DNA of 25,800 nt from JAJQCI01 sp964388305 (GTDB taxonomy: Bacteria; Bacillota; Clostridia; Lachnospirales; CAG-274). Shown here in pieces: positions 8,260 to 14,656 of this stretch. A program made the position numbers and the translations under genes. How positions within the stretch are numbered: position 1 is the stretch's first letter; each line of letters starts with the position of its first letter. Location: the NCBI GenBank assembly GCA_964388305.1, contig CAYMAA010000012.1, forward strand, positions 1 to 25,800. The letters run 5' to 3'. The notes beneath the pieces were generated by a model. It worked only from the letters and a program-made list of their open reading frames with translations. It was not told the origin of the DNA and did not search any database.

Positions 8260-9983
8260 AGCTCTTCATCTCCCTTCACTTGGGAATTATAAACCTCTCT
8301 GTAAATAATATTGCTTTCCAAAAGCTCCTCGTGAGTTCCCATTCCGTTTATTTCTCCGTTATCCAAAACAATAATTCTGTCCGCATCTTGAATGGAGCTT
8401 ATTCTTTGGGCAATTATAATTTTTGTTGTGTTGGGCAGCTCTTCTCTAAAGGCTTTCCTTATAATTGCCTCGGTTTTGGTATCTACCGCAGATGTGGAGT
8501 CGTCCAAAATTAAAATTTTAGGCTTCATAAGCAATGCTCTTGCAATGCACAGCCTTTGCTTTTGCCCGCCGGAAACATTGCTGCCGCCCTGTTCAATGCG
8601 GGTATTGTAGCCGTCGGGCATTTTGTTTATAAACTCCTCCGCCTGAGCATAGCGGCAGGCATTAACCATTTCTTCATCAGTGGCATTTTTGCATCCCCAG
8701 CGGAGATTATCCTTAATACTGCCCGAAAAAAGCACGTTTTTCTGCAAAACCATTGCCACCTGAGAACGGAGAGAATCAAGCTCATAGCGTTTTACGTTTA
8801 TGCCGCCTACAAGCACCTCTCCCTCAGATGCATCGTAAAGCCTTGGTATAAGCTGAACCACTGTGGATTTTGAAGAACCCGTACCGCCTATAATGCCTAT
8901 GGTTTCGCCGCTGTTTATTTTAAAGCTTATATTGCTAAGCGCATTGTTTCTTCCCTTTTTATATGCAAAGCTTACGTTTTTAAACTCTACCGAGCCGTCC
9001 TTAACATTCTTAATGCTTTCCACAGGCGGAGCAAGGTCTGTTTTTTCGTTTATAACCTCAGCAATTCTATTGCCTGATGCTCTGGACATAACTATCATTA
9101 CAAATGACATTGAAATTATCATAAGGCTCATTAAAATATTCATTGTGTAGGTAAAAAGGCTCATAAGCTGACCTGTTGTAAGTGTGCCGCCCACGATCAT
9201 TTTTGCGCCTATAAAGGATATAAGCAGTATACAGCCGTAAATGGCAAACTGCATAATGGGCATATTGCTTACAATAAGATTTTCAGCTCTTAAAAACATA
9301 TTGTAAACATTGTCCGCCGCAATATTAAATTTTCTTACCTCTTGCTCCTCTCTTACAAACGCCTTAACCGTTCTTATTCCGCTAATATTTTCCTGCACGC
9401 TGGCGTTAAGGTCATCGTAACGCTTAAAAACCTCTGTAAAAATTGAATAGGCTCTTGTCATTATAAAATATAGCGCAAGACTTAAAAATATAATTGCGCC
9501 AACATAAACAAGAGCAATTTTGGGGCGGATAAGGCAGGTCATTGTAAAAGCGCACACAAGCATTAAAGGAGAGCGAACGCACATTCTTATAATCATTTGG
9601 TAAGCGTTTTGTACGTTTGTAACGTCCGTTGTAAGCCTTGTAATAAGCCCCGAGGTGGAGTATTTATCCAAATTTGAGAAGGAATATCTTTGTATGTTTT
9701 TAAACATGGCAAGACGCAGGTTTTTAGCAAAACCCATGGAGGCTATCGCCGCATAATGCCCTGCCATGGCGCCTCCCGTAAGGCTTAAAGCCGCCGCCGC
9801 CAGCATTATAACACCAATTTTTATTATATTTCCCATGTTCCCTTGGTTAATACCGCTGTCCACAATTTTGGACATTAAAAAAGGAATGAGAATTTCCATA
9901 AATACCTCTAAGGAAACAAACAAGGGCGCTAAAACAGACTCTTTTTTATATTCCTTAATTTCCGCAAAAAGTGTTTTAAGCAT
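8256..9983 (-). CDS. ABC exporter half-transporter, degenerate-site subunit
   Basis: A 575-residue partner of the preceding exporter. Six transmembrane helices (about residues 15-300) precede the ATPase domain. Walker A is GGTGSSKS (Lys372) and the signature is canonical, VSGGQ (470-474). Walker B ends in LILDDSTS, where Asp495 replaces the catalytic glutamate, and the switch histidine is Gln526. These changes mark the degenerate half of heterodimeric exporters such as BmrC/BmrD and TM287/TM288. Paired with the partner's LSQGQ, they leave one weak and one active ATP site. The ATG at 9983 follows GGGAGGAAG. It is the first gene of a two-gene operon, and its start region belongs to a 60-bp tandem repeat that extends upstream. 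Substrate unknown. Confidence 0.93.
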   Translation of the reverse strand: MLKTLFAEIKEYKKESVLAPLFVSLEVFMEILIPFLMSKIVDSGINQGNMGNIIKIGVIMLAAAALSLTGGAMAGHYAAIASMGFAKNLRLAMFKNIQRYSFSNLDKYSTSGLITRLTTDVTNVQNAYQMIIRMCVRSPLMLVCAFTMTCLIRPKIALVYVGAIIFLSLALYFIMTRAYSIFTEVFKRYDDLNASVQENISGIRTVKAFVREEQEVRKFNIAADNVYNMFLRAENLIVSNMPIMQFAIYGCILLISFIGAKMIVGGTLTTGQLMSLFTYTMNILMSLMIISMSFVMIVMSRASGNRIAEVINEKTDLAPPVESIKNVKDGSVEFKNVSFAYKKGRNNALSNISFKINSGETIGIIGGTGSSKSTVVQLIPRLYDASEGEVLVGGINVKRYELDSLRSQVAMVLQKNVLFSGSIKDNLRWGCKNATDEEMVNACRYAQAEEFINKMPDGYNTRIEQGGSNVSGGQKQRLCIARALLMKPKILILDDSTSAVDTKTEAIIRKAFREELPNTTKIIIAQRISSIQDADRIIVLDNGEINGMGTHEELLESNIIYREVYNSQVKGDEEL

Positions 9984-10143
9984 AAATCTTCCTCCCGTTT
10001 ACTAAGTACTTGATTTTTATACCATAAAAAAAGAGTTAAATATAAACTTTCTTTCCGTCTGCCAAGTTATTGATTTTTATACCATAAAAAATGGGTTGAA
10101 CATAAATTTTTTTCCCGTTTATTATGTATTTGATTATTATAGC
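9961..10143 (-). repeat. Three imperfect 60-bp tandem repeats covering promoter, RBS and start of the ABC operon
   Basis: Units start at 9961, 10021 and 10081 with an exact 60-bp period. By hand alignment, unit 1 and 2 agree at 42 of 60 positions and unit 2 and 3 at 45 of 60. Each unit carries an extended -10-like box on the minus strand (TGGTATAAA in the two inner copies, TGCTATAAT at the outer edge), an RBS-like purine stretch and a start region. The gene-proximal copy holds the real ATG at 9983. The middle copy has ATA there. The outer copy has ATG at 10103, followed by a short frame that stops after 8 codons. This looks like duplication of the 5' end of the gene with its control region. 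Confidence 0.75.
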
Positions 10144-10164
10144 ATAAAAAATGAAAAAAGTCAT
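10136..10164 (-). promoter_or_regulatory. Promoter of the ABC exporter operon
   Basis: On the minus strand, ATGACT, a 17-bp spacer and a perfect TATAAT with upstream TGC (extended -10), at the outer edge of the tandem repeats. Weaker TATAAA boxes with TGG stand at 10076-10081 and 10016-10021 in the inner copies and may be extra start sites. The outer promoter would give a leader of about 145 nt. Confidence 0.7.
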
Positions 10165-10469
10165 TAAAAAATATTAAGAAAAATTAAAAAATTCAAGCTG
10201 TGAAATTCAAGGATATTCATCTTAAGCTGATACTGTTTACAAATTTATTTTTAATCGGTATTTTACTAAATGTAAGCCGGTGAAACAGCCTGCTTTAAAA
10301 CAATGAATTGGCAAATTCTTCCAAAAATTACTATTAAAGTATACTTTTTTAACCGCCTTTGCAATATATTCTGAAAAGTGAGCGTATTTATGAAAGAACA
10401 ATGCTTAAAGGAATTTATTATTGGTGTGTTAGGATTTTTTAATTTATATTTTTGTTTAACCAAACAAGG
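10165..10469. other. AT-rich intergenic spacer without a convincing gene
   Basis: About 300 bp between the ABC operon promoter and the end of the PEGA-protein gene. A minus-strand open frame exists here but has low-complexity, unnatural composition. A 49-codon plus-strand frame from 10390 lacks a good RBS and runs into the neighbouring gene. I see no RNA gene. The one notable item is a 27-nt motif at 10229-10255 that recurs at 12741-12767. Confidence 0.5.
10229..10255. repeat. AT-rich 27-nt motif, copy 1
   Basis: Begins GATACTGTTTACA and agrees with the stretch at 12741-12767 at 24 of 27 positions. Both copies lie in the spacer downstream of minus-strand genes. The second half is a plain AT-rich run, so chance similarity cannot be excluded. 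Confidence 0.35.
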
Positions 10470-10500
10470 AAGCCGTCTGCTACAACTACGCAAACGGCTT
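10470..10500 (-). terminator. Probable terminator overlapping the stop codon of the PEGA-domain gene
   Basis: Stem AAGCCGT / ACGGCTT, extended past one mismatch by TGC / GCA, with a 9-nt loop. On the minus strand it is followed by a T-rich but interrupted stretch (CCTTGTTTGGTT). It lies on the stop codon itself and is a weaker terminator than the others in the window. Confidence 0.45.
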
Positions 10501-12573
10501 AATAATTGTCTAAATCTATATTTGTTTTTTCTTTATTAATTTCAATATATTTTGAAACTGTCCTGCCTCTTCCTCTGAATGTCAGCTCATGAGTTCCGTA
10601 TTCCAAAAATATAGGGTTATCCGTATCGGTTTTAATTCCGTCAACATAAAGCGCTGCATCTGTAGCGGTGGTATCAAACACAACAGAGCCTTTCATAACC
10701 TGCATAAGAGAAAGATTCATTTCCTCAACAACCCCGCGTTTTATAATAACCTGTTTTTCGTAGTCCTTACATTCGGGACTTTTTATAATAATTGTATGAA
10801 CGCCCTCCGTAAGATACAGTTTGCCGTTATACGGCACCTTTTCAAAATCCTCTCCGTCCACGGAATACTGCGGGTCGGATAAGCTTTCATGTTCTTTAAG
10901 CTCCAGTGTTCCGTGAGCTTTTTCCATAATAACAACCCATGCCGTGCTTCTTCCGTCAATAACGCTTCCCCTAACGGTCATAAGGTCAAATTTTGTAATT
11001 GCCGATGGACTTAACTTTCCATTTTTATATAAAAACATTGTATTATCATTAATAACATATGTTTTGTCTTCCAATTTAATATTTTTGCTGTGTCCTTTAA
11101 GGCTGATTTCAGCCCCCAAGGAGGTGGTCTCCTCGGGCGCTTTGGTCAGCTTAAAAGATGTCAGCTTTTTTTCTTCGTTATAAACAAATATAACGCTGTC
11201 GCCAAGATCTATCTTACTTACGGAAATACTGTTTCCGTCCTCATCTAAAAAACGTGTATCATTGTTGAAGCTAAGCTGTACGCTTTCTTCTCTTTCAACA
11301 TCATAAATATCTATTGTATTGGAGGCTAAGCTTATAAGATGAACAACTCCCGTTCTCTCTGTATTGTAAAGCTCCTCGTCGCTTTTCTTGAAAAGATTTT
11401 TTGTATCTACATATCCTGAGTCCGATGTAGCCTCGGCCTCTTCCTCCGCTACAGGCTCTCCCTTAATGTAGCTTATAATATCGTTTACGGAATGATTGCT
11501 CATATAGCTTATAAATACCGTAAAAGAAACTACAAAAATAACAACGCAAATAAGCACCAAAAATATGGGGAACAGACAGCCTCTTGAGGAGTCCACCTCA
11601 TAACCCTTGCTGTCATTTTCGGTATTGTTGAGATTATTCAGTTTTTCGTCCTTAACAGGCTTATTACCGTTCATAATCTTTTTTCCTCGTTTGCGTATTT
11701 GACTTTCGGGCGCCTGCCGCCTTTTTCTCACGCCCGTTTTATTATCTGCCCTGTTATGTATACTCTCCCTGTCCGCCGTCCTTCGCTTTTTAACTCTTTG
11801 CGGCTCTGTTTTTTCGGCGTGGCTGCCTGCCAAATCGTGATTGCTTCGCCGTTTAAGCCTTGGCGCTCTCTCATCTTCGGCAATTTGCCTTTTCGGAAAC
11901 TTCCTTTCGGCATTAACAGGTTCTCTTTGCCTTTGAATTGTTAAATTTTCACTTTCAGCGCCGCCGCTTGCATTAACCGCATTTTTTTCCATATTCTGCG
12001 GCAAAGGCTCTTCAACGGCTTTTTCGGCGGCGTTTTCATCGGGCGGCTCCGACCTTTCCGCCTTTCTGCCGCCTTGCTCTTCAAGACTTATCATATTTTT
12101 TAAAGGATTTTTCCTTGCTACAAAATATTCCTGCTCTTCAATGGCGCTGCCGTCATATAATTTTTCTTTAGGCTTTGGCTTGGTCTTTCGTTTAATAGGG
12201 TTGCCGTTTTCATCAAGCCGTACTTTCCGTTTTACGGGATTGCCGTTTTCGTCAAGCCGTACTCGCCGCTTTACGGGGTTGCCGTTTTCATCAAGCCGTA
12301 CTTTCCGTTTTACGGGATTGCCGTTTTCATCAANNNNNNNNNNNNNNNNNNNNNNNNNNNNNNNNNNNNNNNNNNNNNNNNNNNNNNNNNNNNNNNNNNN
12401 NNNNNNNNNNNNNNNNNNNNNNNNNNNNNNNNNTCAAGCCGTACCTTACTATAAAAATCACTCTCGTCTGTTCCGTTGGGAACCGTTCGTTTTCGTTTTA
12501 TGGGTCTGCCTTTTTCATTTGCAGAAAAATTTTTCATTTCATCTGCGCTACGGGCATTTTTATGGTCAGCCAT
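10499..12573 (-). CDS. Membrane-anchored PEGA-domain protein with 13-residue repeats, interrupted by an assembly gap
   Basis: The gene starts at the ATG at 12573 (GAGGTG upstream, strong promoter at 12629) and runs through the 100-N gap to the stop at 10499. The long, charged N-terminal part contains tandem 13-residue units (RLDENGNPVKRKV and variants) and is probably disordered and cytoplasmic. One transmembrane helix is encoded at about 11500-11578. The outer C-terminal part ends in PEGA-like beta domains (about 10500-10900, with GTHELTFRGRGR), which in other proteins bind or sit in the cell envelope. Codon counts show that a true gap length of 39n-4 bases restores one frame, giving 656+13n residues. 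A shorter reading that starts at ATG 12094 would miss the repeats. The function is unknown. A link between envelope and cytoplasm is inferred. Confidence 0.8.
12201..12333 (-). repeat. 39-bp in-frame tandem repeat (coding minisatellite)
   Basis: Units start at 12201, 12240, 12279 and 12318. The fourth is cut by the N run, and a partial unit resumes at 12434. Units 1 and 3 share the TTTCCGTTTTACGGGAT end and unit 2 has TCGCCGCTTTACGGGGT, so variants alternate. Each unit encodes 13 residues (RLDENGNPVKRKV or ...KRRV). A diverged unit, GRPIKRKR, sits near the protein's N-terminus. Since 39 is a multiple of three, copy-number change would alter length without breaking the frame. Confidence 0.9.
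12334..12433. other. Assembly gap (100 Ns) inside the 39-bp repeat
   Basis: Exactly 100 unknown bases, the usual placeholder for a gap of unknown length. Both flanks are repeat sequence (…CATCAA on the left, TCAAGCCG… on the right) and share a 4-base overlap, so the assembler broke in the repeat. The placeholder length is out of frame. A real length of 39n-4 would be in frame. Confidence 0.95.
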
Positions 12574-12628
12574 AATACACCTCAAAATAAAATATTCTAA
12601 AAAAACATGATTACACTTTCCTTACTAT

Positions 12629-12657
12629 ATTTTATCACGCAAATGAAATTTTCTCAA
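12629..12657 (-). promoter_or_regulatory. Promoter of the PEGA-domain protein gene
   Basis: On the minus strand, TTGAGA, a 17-bp spacer and TAAAAT with upstream TG (extended -10). It lies 56 nt upstream of the ATG at 12573, and supports that start over internal ones. Confidence 0.78.
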
Positions 12658-12684
12658 CCCCTTTATTTAAAAAATTCTAAAAAA

Positions 12685-12724
12685 GCCGTGGATTTTACTT
12701 TGCTCCGCAAAATCCGCCCGAGGC
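12685..12724 (-). terminator. Probable terminator after the two small unknown genes
   Basis: Stem GGATTTT / AAAATCC (12690-12696, 12709-12715) with a possible outer GCC / GGC pairing. On the minus strand it is followed by ACGGC and six Ts. The T-run is slightly displaced from the stem, so efficiency is uncertain. It separates the genes at 12795-13462 from the PEGA-protein promoter. Confidence 0.5.
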
Positions 12725-12740
12725 GTTCGGATTTCTTTCC

Positions 12741-12767
12741 GATACTGTTAACATATTTATTTTTAGT
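12741..12767. repeat. AT-rich 27-nt motif, copy 2
   Basis: Begins GATACTGTTAACA and matches 10229-10255 at 24 of 27 positions. It lies 28 bp past the stop codon of the minus-strand gene at 12795, ahead of the probable terminator. Confidence 0.35.
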
Positions 12768-12794
12768 TAAATTATAATAAGTGTTTGTATTTTT

Positions 12795-13058
12795 CTAACC
12801 TAATGATTTAACTATTTCAATTATATTTAACAGATTTTTTCTATCCCTTTCATTTAGTACTCCGTATATAATTTCAAGCATACCCATTCTCTCTCTTTCT
12901 CCAAGTCCATCGCCTTTGTTAAGCTCCGAATATAGTTTAAAAATGTCCCCGGGTTCTCTTCTGCTGTTTTTTAAAAAATCATATACGGCTTTTCTTTTGT
13001 CACCGTCCATTTTTTTAAACACATCGCTTTCAATAACCCTCTTTTCCGCATCGGTCAT
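12795..13058 (-). CDS. Small protein of unknown function
   Basis: An 87-residue, highly charged protein that appears all-helical, with no membrane segment, signal peptide or cysteine. It overlaps the end of the upstream small gene by 4 bp (ATGA), which points to translational coupling and a shared task. I do not recognise a family. Repeated acidic and basic residues and leucines spaced every 3-4 positions (for example KNLLNIIEIVKSL at the C-terminus) suggest amphipathic helices and protein-protein contact, perhaps with the coupled partner. That is inference from composition only. Confidence 0.7.
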   Translation of the reverse strand: MTDAEKRVIESDVFKKMDGDKRKAVYDFLKNSRREPGDIFKLYSELNKGDGLGERERMGMLEIIYGVLNERDRKNLLNIIEIVKSLG

Positions 13059-13462
13059 AAACTGTCGCTCCTTTCCGCAATTTCCTTAATTTCCAAAAGC
13101 TTTACAAGCATTTCTCCTGTTGCTCTGCTCTCCGTGGGCAGGTTTGGCACAACAGCCTCAAGCATTGCCAAATTTCCTCTTTCACGCCCCTCATCCATAA
13201 CCTCTACATTTTTGTATTCTCTTAAAAATTTGTCAATTTCAATAAGCTTTACCATAACACCCAGCTCCCGTCTGTAGCGTCTGTCTATGTAAGGTATGGC
13301 GGCTTTAATTGTTTTAATTGCAGGCACCTCAAACTGAGCGTCAAACTCTGTAACCCTCCCCGTTCTTTGACTTTTTTTAACCTCGTTTTTGCTGCTGTTT
13401 AGCATATTCATCATTTTAGCCAAACCTGCAAGCTTTTCCAAGCTTAAATCACCGCTTTCCAT
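13055..13462 (-). CDS. Protein of unknown function, coupled to the downstream small gene
   Basis: A 135-residue, cysteine-free, helical protein. The ATG at 13462 is chosen because GGGAGGAA lies just upstream. A longer frame to 13522 would begin with a hydrophobic stretch read from a terminator and is unlikely. The sequence opens with an acidic stretch (MESGDLSLEKLAGLAK), then a basic linker (about 25-36), then two similar-looking helical blocks that contain MVKLIEIDKFLREY (about 70-84) and MLVKLLEIKEIAER (about 118-131). These may be an internal duplication. It is not exported. There is no clear promoter of its own, so read-through from the neighbouring operon is possible. No known family is recognised. 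Confidence 0.7.
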   Translation of the reverse strand: MESGDLSLEKLAGLAKMMNMLNSSKNEVKKSQRTGRVTEFDAQFEVPAIKTIKAAIPYIDRRYRRELGVMVKLIEIDKFLREYKNVEVMDEGRERGNLAMLEAVVPNLPTESRATGEMLVKLLEIKEIAERSDSL

Positions 13463-13504
13463 TCCTGTTCCTCCCTTTTTTACTAATTTATATGAAAAAA
13501 ACAC

Positions 13505-13535
13505 AAAAAAAAGAACGGTCATTTAATAACCGTTC
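13505..13535 (-). terminator. Rho-independent terminator of the recJ-apt operon
   Basis: On the minus strand, GAACGGT, a 9-nt loop and ACCGTTC, directly followed by eight Ts. It lies 43 nt past the stop codon of the flavoprotein gene. Confidence 0.92.
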
Positions 13536-13547
13536 ATTAAGGAAGGA

Positions 13548-13564
13548 CTGATTAATCAGCGGTT
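13548..13564. repeat. Second copy of the CTGATTAATCAG palindromic element
   Basis: CTGATTAATCAGCGGTT is identical to 6357-6373. The core CTGATTAATCAG is a 12-bp perfect palindrome, and the flanks here (GGA…TCC) give only a partial outer stem. As at the other site, it stands between a minus-strand stop codon (13579) and a terminator (13513-13535). Confidence 0.55.
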
Positions 13565-13578
13565 CCTTTATAATGTAC

Positions 13579-14121
13579 TTAAATAATTTCAGCCAATGCT
13601 TTGCCTGCTTCATAACAGGCGTTGTACATATATTTTTTGTTAAACCTGATAACAGGCAGTCTGTCGCAAACCTCCATACCAACGTTTTTGCAATATCTAT
13701 CCATTTGCACAAGGCAGTCCGCAGCTCCGTTTCCGCTGCCGCCTGCGCAGGCAATAACAATACATTTTTTGCCGCCAAGCCTGCCGCTTTTGCCCTCACA
13801 GCGCCTAACCCTGTCCAAAAATGCTTTCATAGGCTCGCTCATTTCACCGTAATAAACGGGAGTAACAAGCACAACCCCGTCACTTTCAATAAGCCTTTCT
13901 CTAAGCATATTCAAATCATCGTTTTGAATACACTTATGCCCCTGTTGATTGCAAATGCCGTAGCCCGTTCCGCAAACAAGGCATCTGTTTATCTTCAAGC
14001 TGTTCAGCTTAATTACCTCGGTCTTTTTTCCAACTTCGGCAATTCCCTCAGCAGCCTTTTTTGCCGCTGTGCAGGTAATGCCCTCATCATTTGGTGACGC
14101 CCATATAACCAAAACGCTCAT
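13579..14121 (-). CDS. Flavodoxin-fold NAD(P)H-dependent FMN reductase-like protein
   Basis: A 180-residue flavodoxin-fold protein that should bind FMN and move electrons from NAD(P)H to an unknown acceptor in the cytoplasm. The N-terminal strand and phosphate loop is SVLVIWASPNDEGITCTAAK (about residues 2-21), the second motif TPVYYGEMSEPMKAFLDR (about 88-105) is typical of the NADPH-dependent FMN reductase/iron-sulfur flavoprotein group. A cysteine cluster CLVCGTGYGICNQQGHKC (about 47-64, C-X2-C-X6-C-X6-C) could hold an iron-sulfur cluster as in Isf proteins, though the spacing is wider than the usual compact form. It starts 3 nt after apt and is the last gene of its operon. The operon gives no clear hint of its substrate. 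Confidence 0.82.
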   Translation of the reverse strand: MSVLVIWASPNDEGITCTAAKKAAEGIAEVGKKTEVIKLNSLKINRCLVCGTGYGICNQQGHKCIQNDDLNMLRERLIESDGVVLVTPVYYGEMSEPMKAFLDRVRRCEGKSGRLGGKKCIVIACAGGSGNGAADCLVQMDRYCKNVGMEVCDRLPVIRFNKKYMYNACYEAGKALAEII

Positions 14122-14124
14122 ATA

Positions 14125-14649
14125 TCATTCTCCCTCAAAGCTAACTACGGAGGCTACATCATAGCCTGCCAAAACATCTCTCCCTCCCAAATCGGGCAGT
14201 TCAATGGCAAAACGCAGCGCTACAACCCTTGCTCCAACCTCTTCAACCATTTCACAAATTGCCTTTGCGGTACCGCCCGTTGCAAGCAAATCGTCCACAA
14301 TAACAACCCTGTCCCCGGGGTTAATGGCGTCTTTATGTATTTCAAGCACCTCAACGCCATATTCCAACGTGTATTCTTTCCTTAAAACCTCAGCAGGCAG
14401 CTTACCCTCTTTTCTTACAGGCACAAACCCCTTTTTAAAATTATATGCAAGAGGCATACCAAATATAAACCCTCGTGATTCCGGCCCCAAAATAAGGTCA
14501 AAGCCCTTATCCACAAGGCTGTCCGCCATTTCATCAATGGTAGCGCTCATGGCTATGGGGTTTTTAAGTAAAGTAGTAATATCTCTGAAAATAACTCCCT
14601 TTACGGGGAAGTCCGGTATTGACCTGATGTTGTCTAAAATAATTCCCAT
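14125..14649 (-). CDS. apt: Adenine phosphoribosyltransferase
   Basis: Makes AMP from adenine and PRPP in purine salvage, in the cytoplasm. The 174 residues from ATG 14649 match the family length. The PRPP-binding loop is VVIVDDLLATGGTA (about residues 121-134), and the N-terminal SIPDFPVKGVIFRDIT is characteristic. The earlier in-frame start at 14706 lies inside recJ and has no family support. GAGAGTG upstream serves as a modest RBS. It follows recJ by 7 nt. The recJ-apt order is common in Bacillota, often with relA next, but here a flavin reductase-like gene follows. Confidence 0.95.
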   Translation of the reverse strand: MGIILDNIRSIPDFPVKGVIFRDITTLLKNPIAMSATIDEMADSLVDKGFDLILGPESRGFIFGMPLAYNFKKGFVPVRKEGKLPAEVLRKEYTLEYGVEVLEIHKDAINPGDRVVIVDDLLATGGTAKAICEMVEEVGARVVALRFAIELPDLGGRDVLAGYDVASVVSFEGE

Positions 14650-14656
14650 TTTAATT

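Noticed and set aside
10266..10493. 75-residue minus-strand frame in the spacer next to the PEGA gene
   Set aside because: Unnatural composition, no RBS and no similarity to known proteins. It overlaps the terminator hairpin.
10390..10539. 49-codon plus-strand frame with a hydrophobic start
   Set aside because: Weak RBS, no promoter, and it runs antisense into the end of the PEGA-domain gene. Nothing supports it.
12201..12333. CRISPR array
   Set aside because: The repeat is contiguous and in frame with no spacers between units, and it encodes part of a protein.
12141..12575. Plus-strand repeat protein with FTGLPFSSSRTFR units
   Set aside because: It is the reverse reading of the minus-strand 39-bp repeat. 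The minus frame links to a promoter, RBS, membrane helix and PEGA-like region, and the plus frame has none of these.
13463..13522. N-terminal extension of the 135-residue unknown protein to 13522
   Set aside because: The extension would be translated from the T-run and stem of the neighbouring terminator, while a strong RBS stands directly before 13462.
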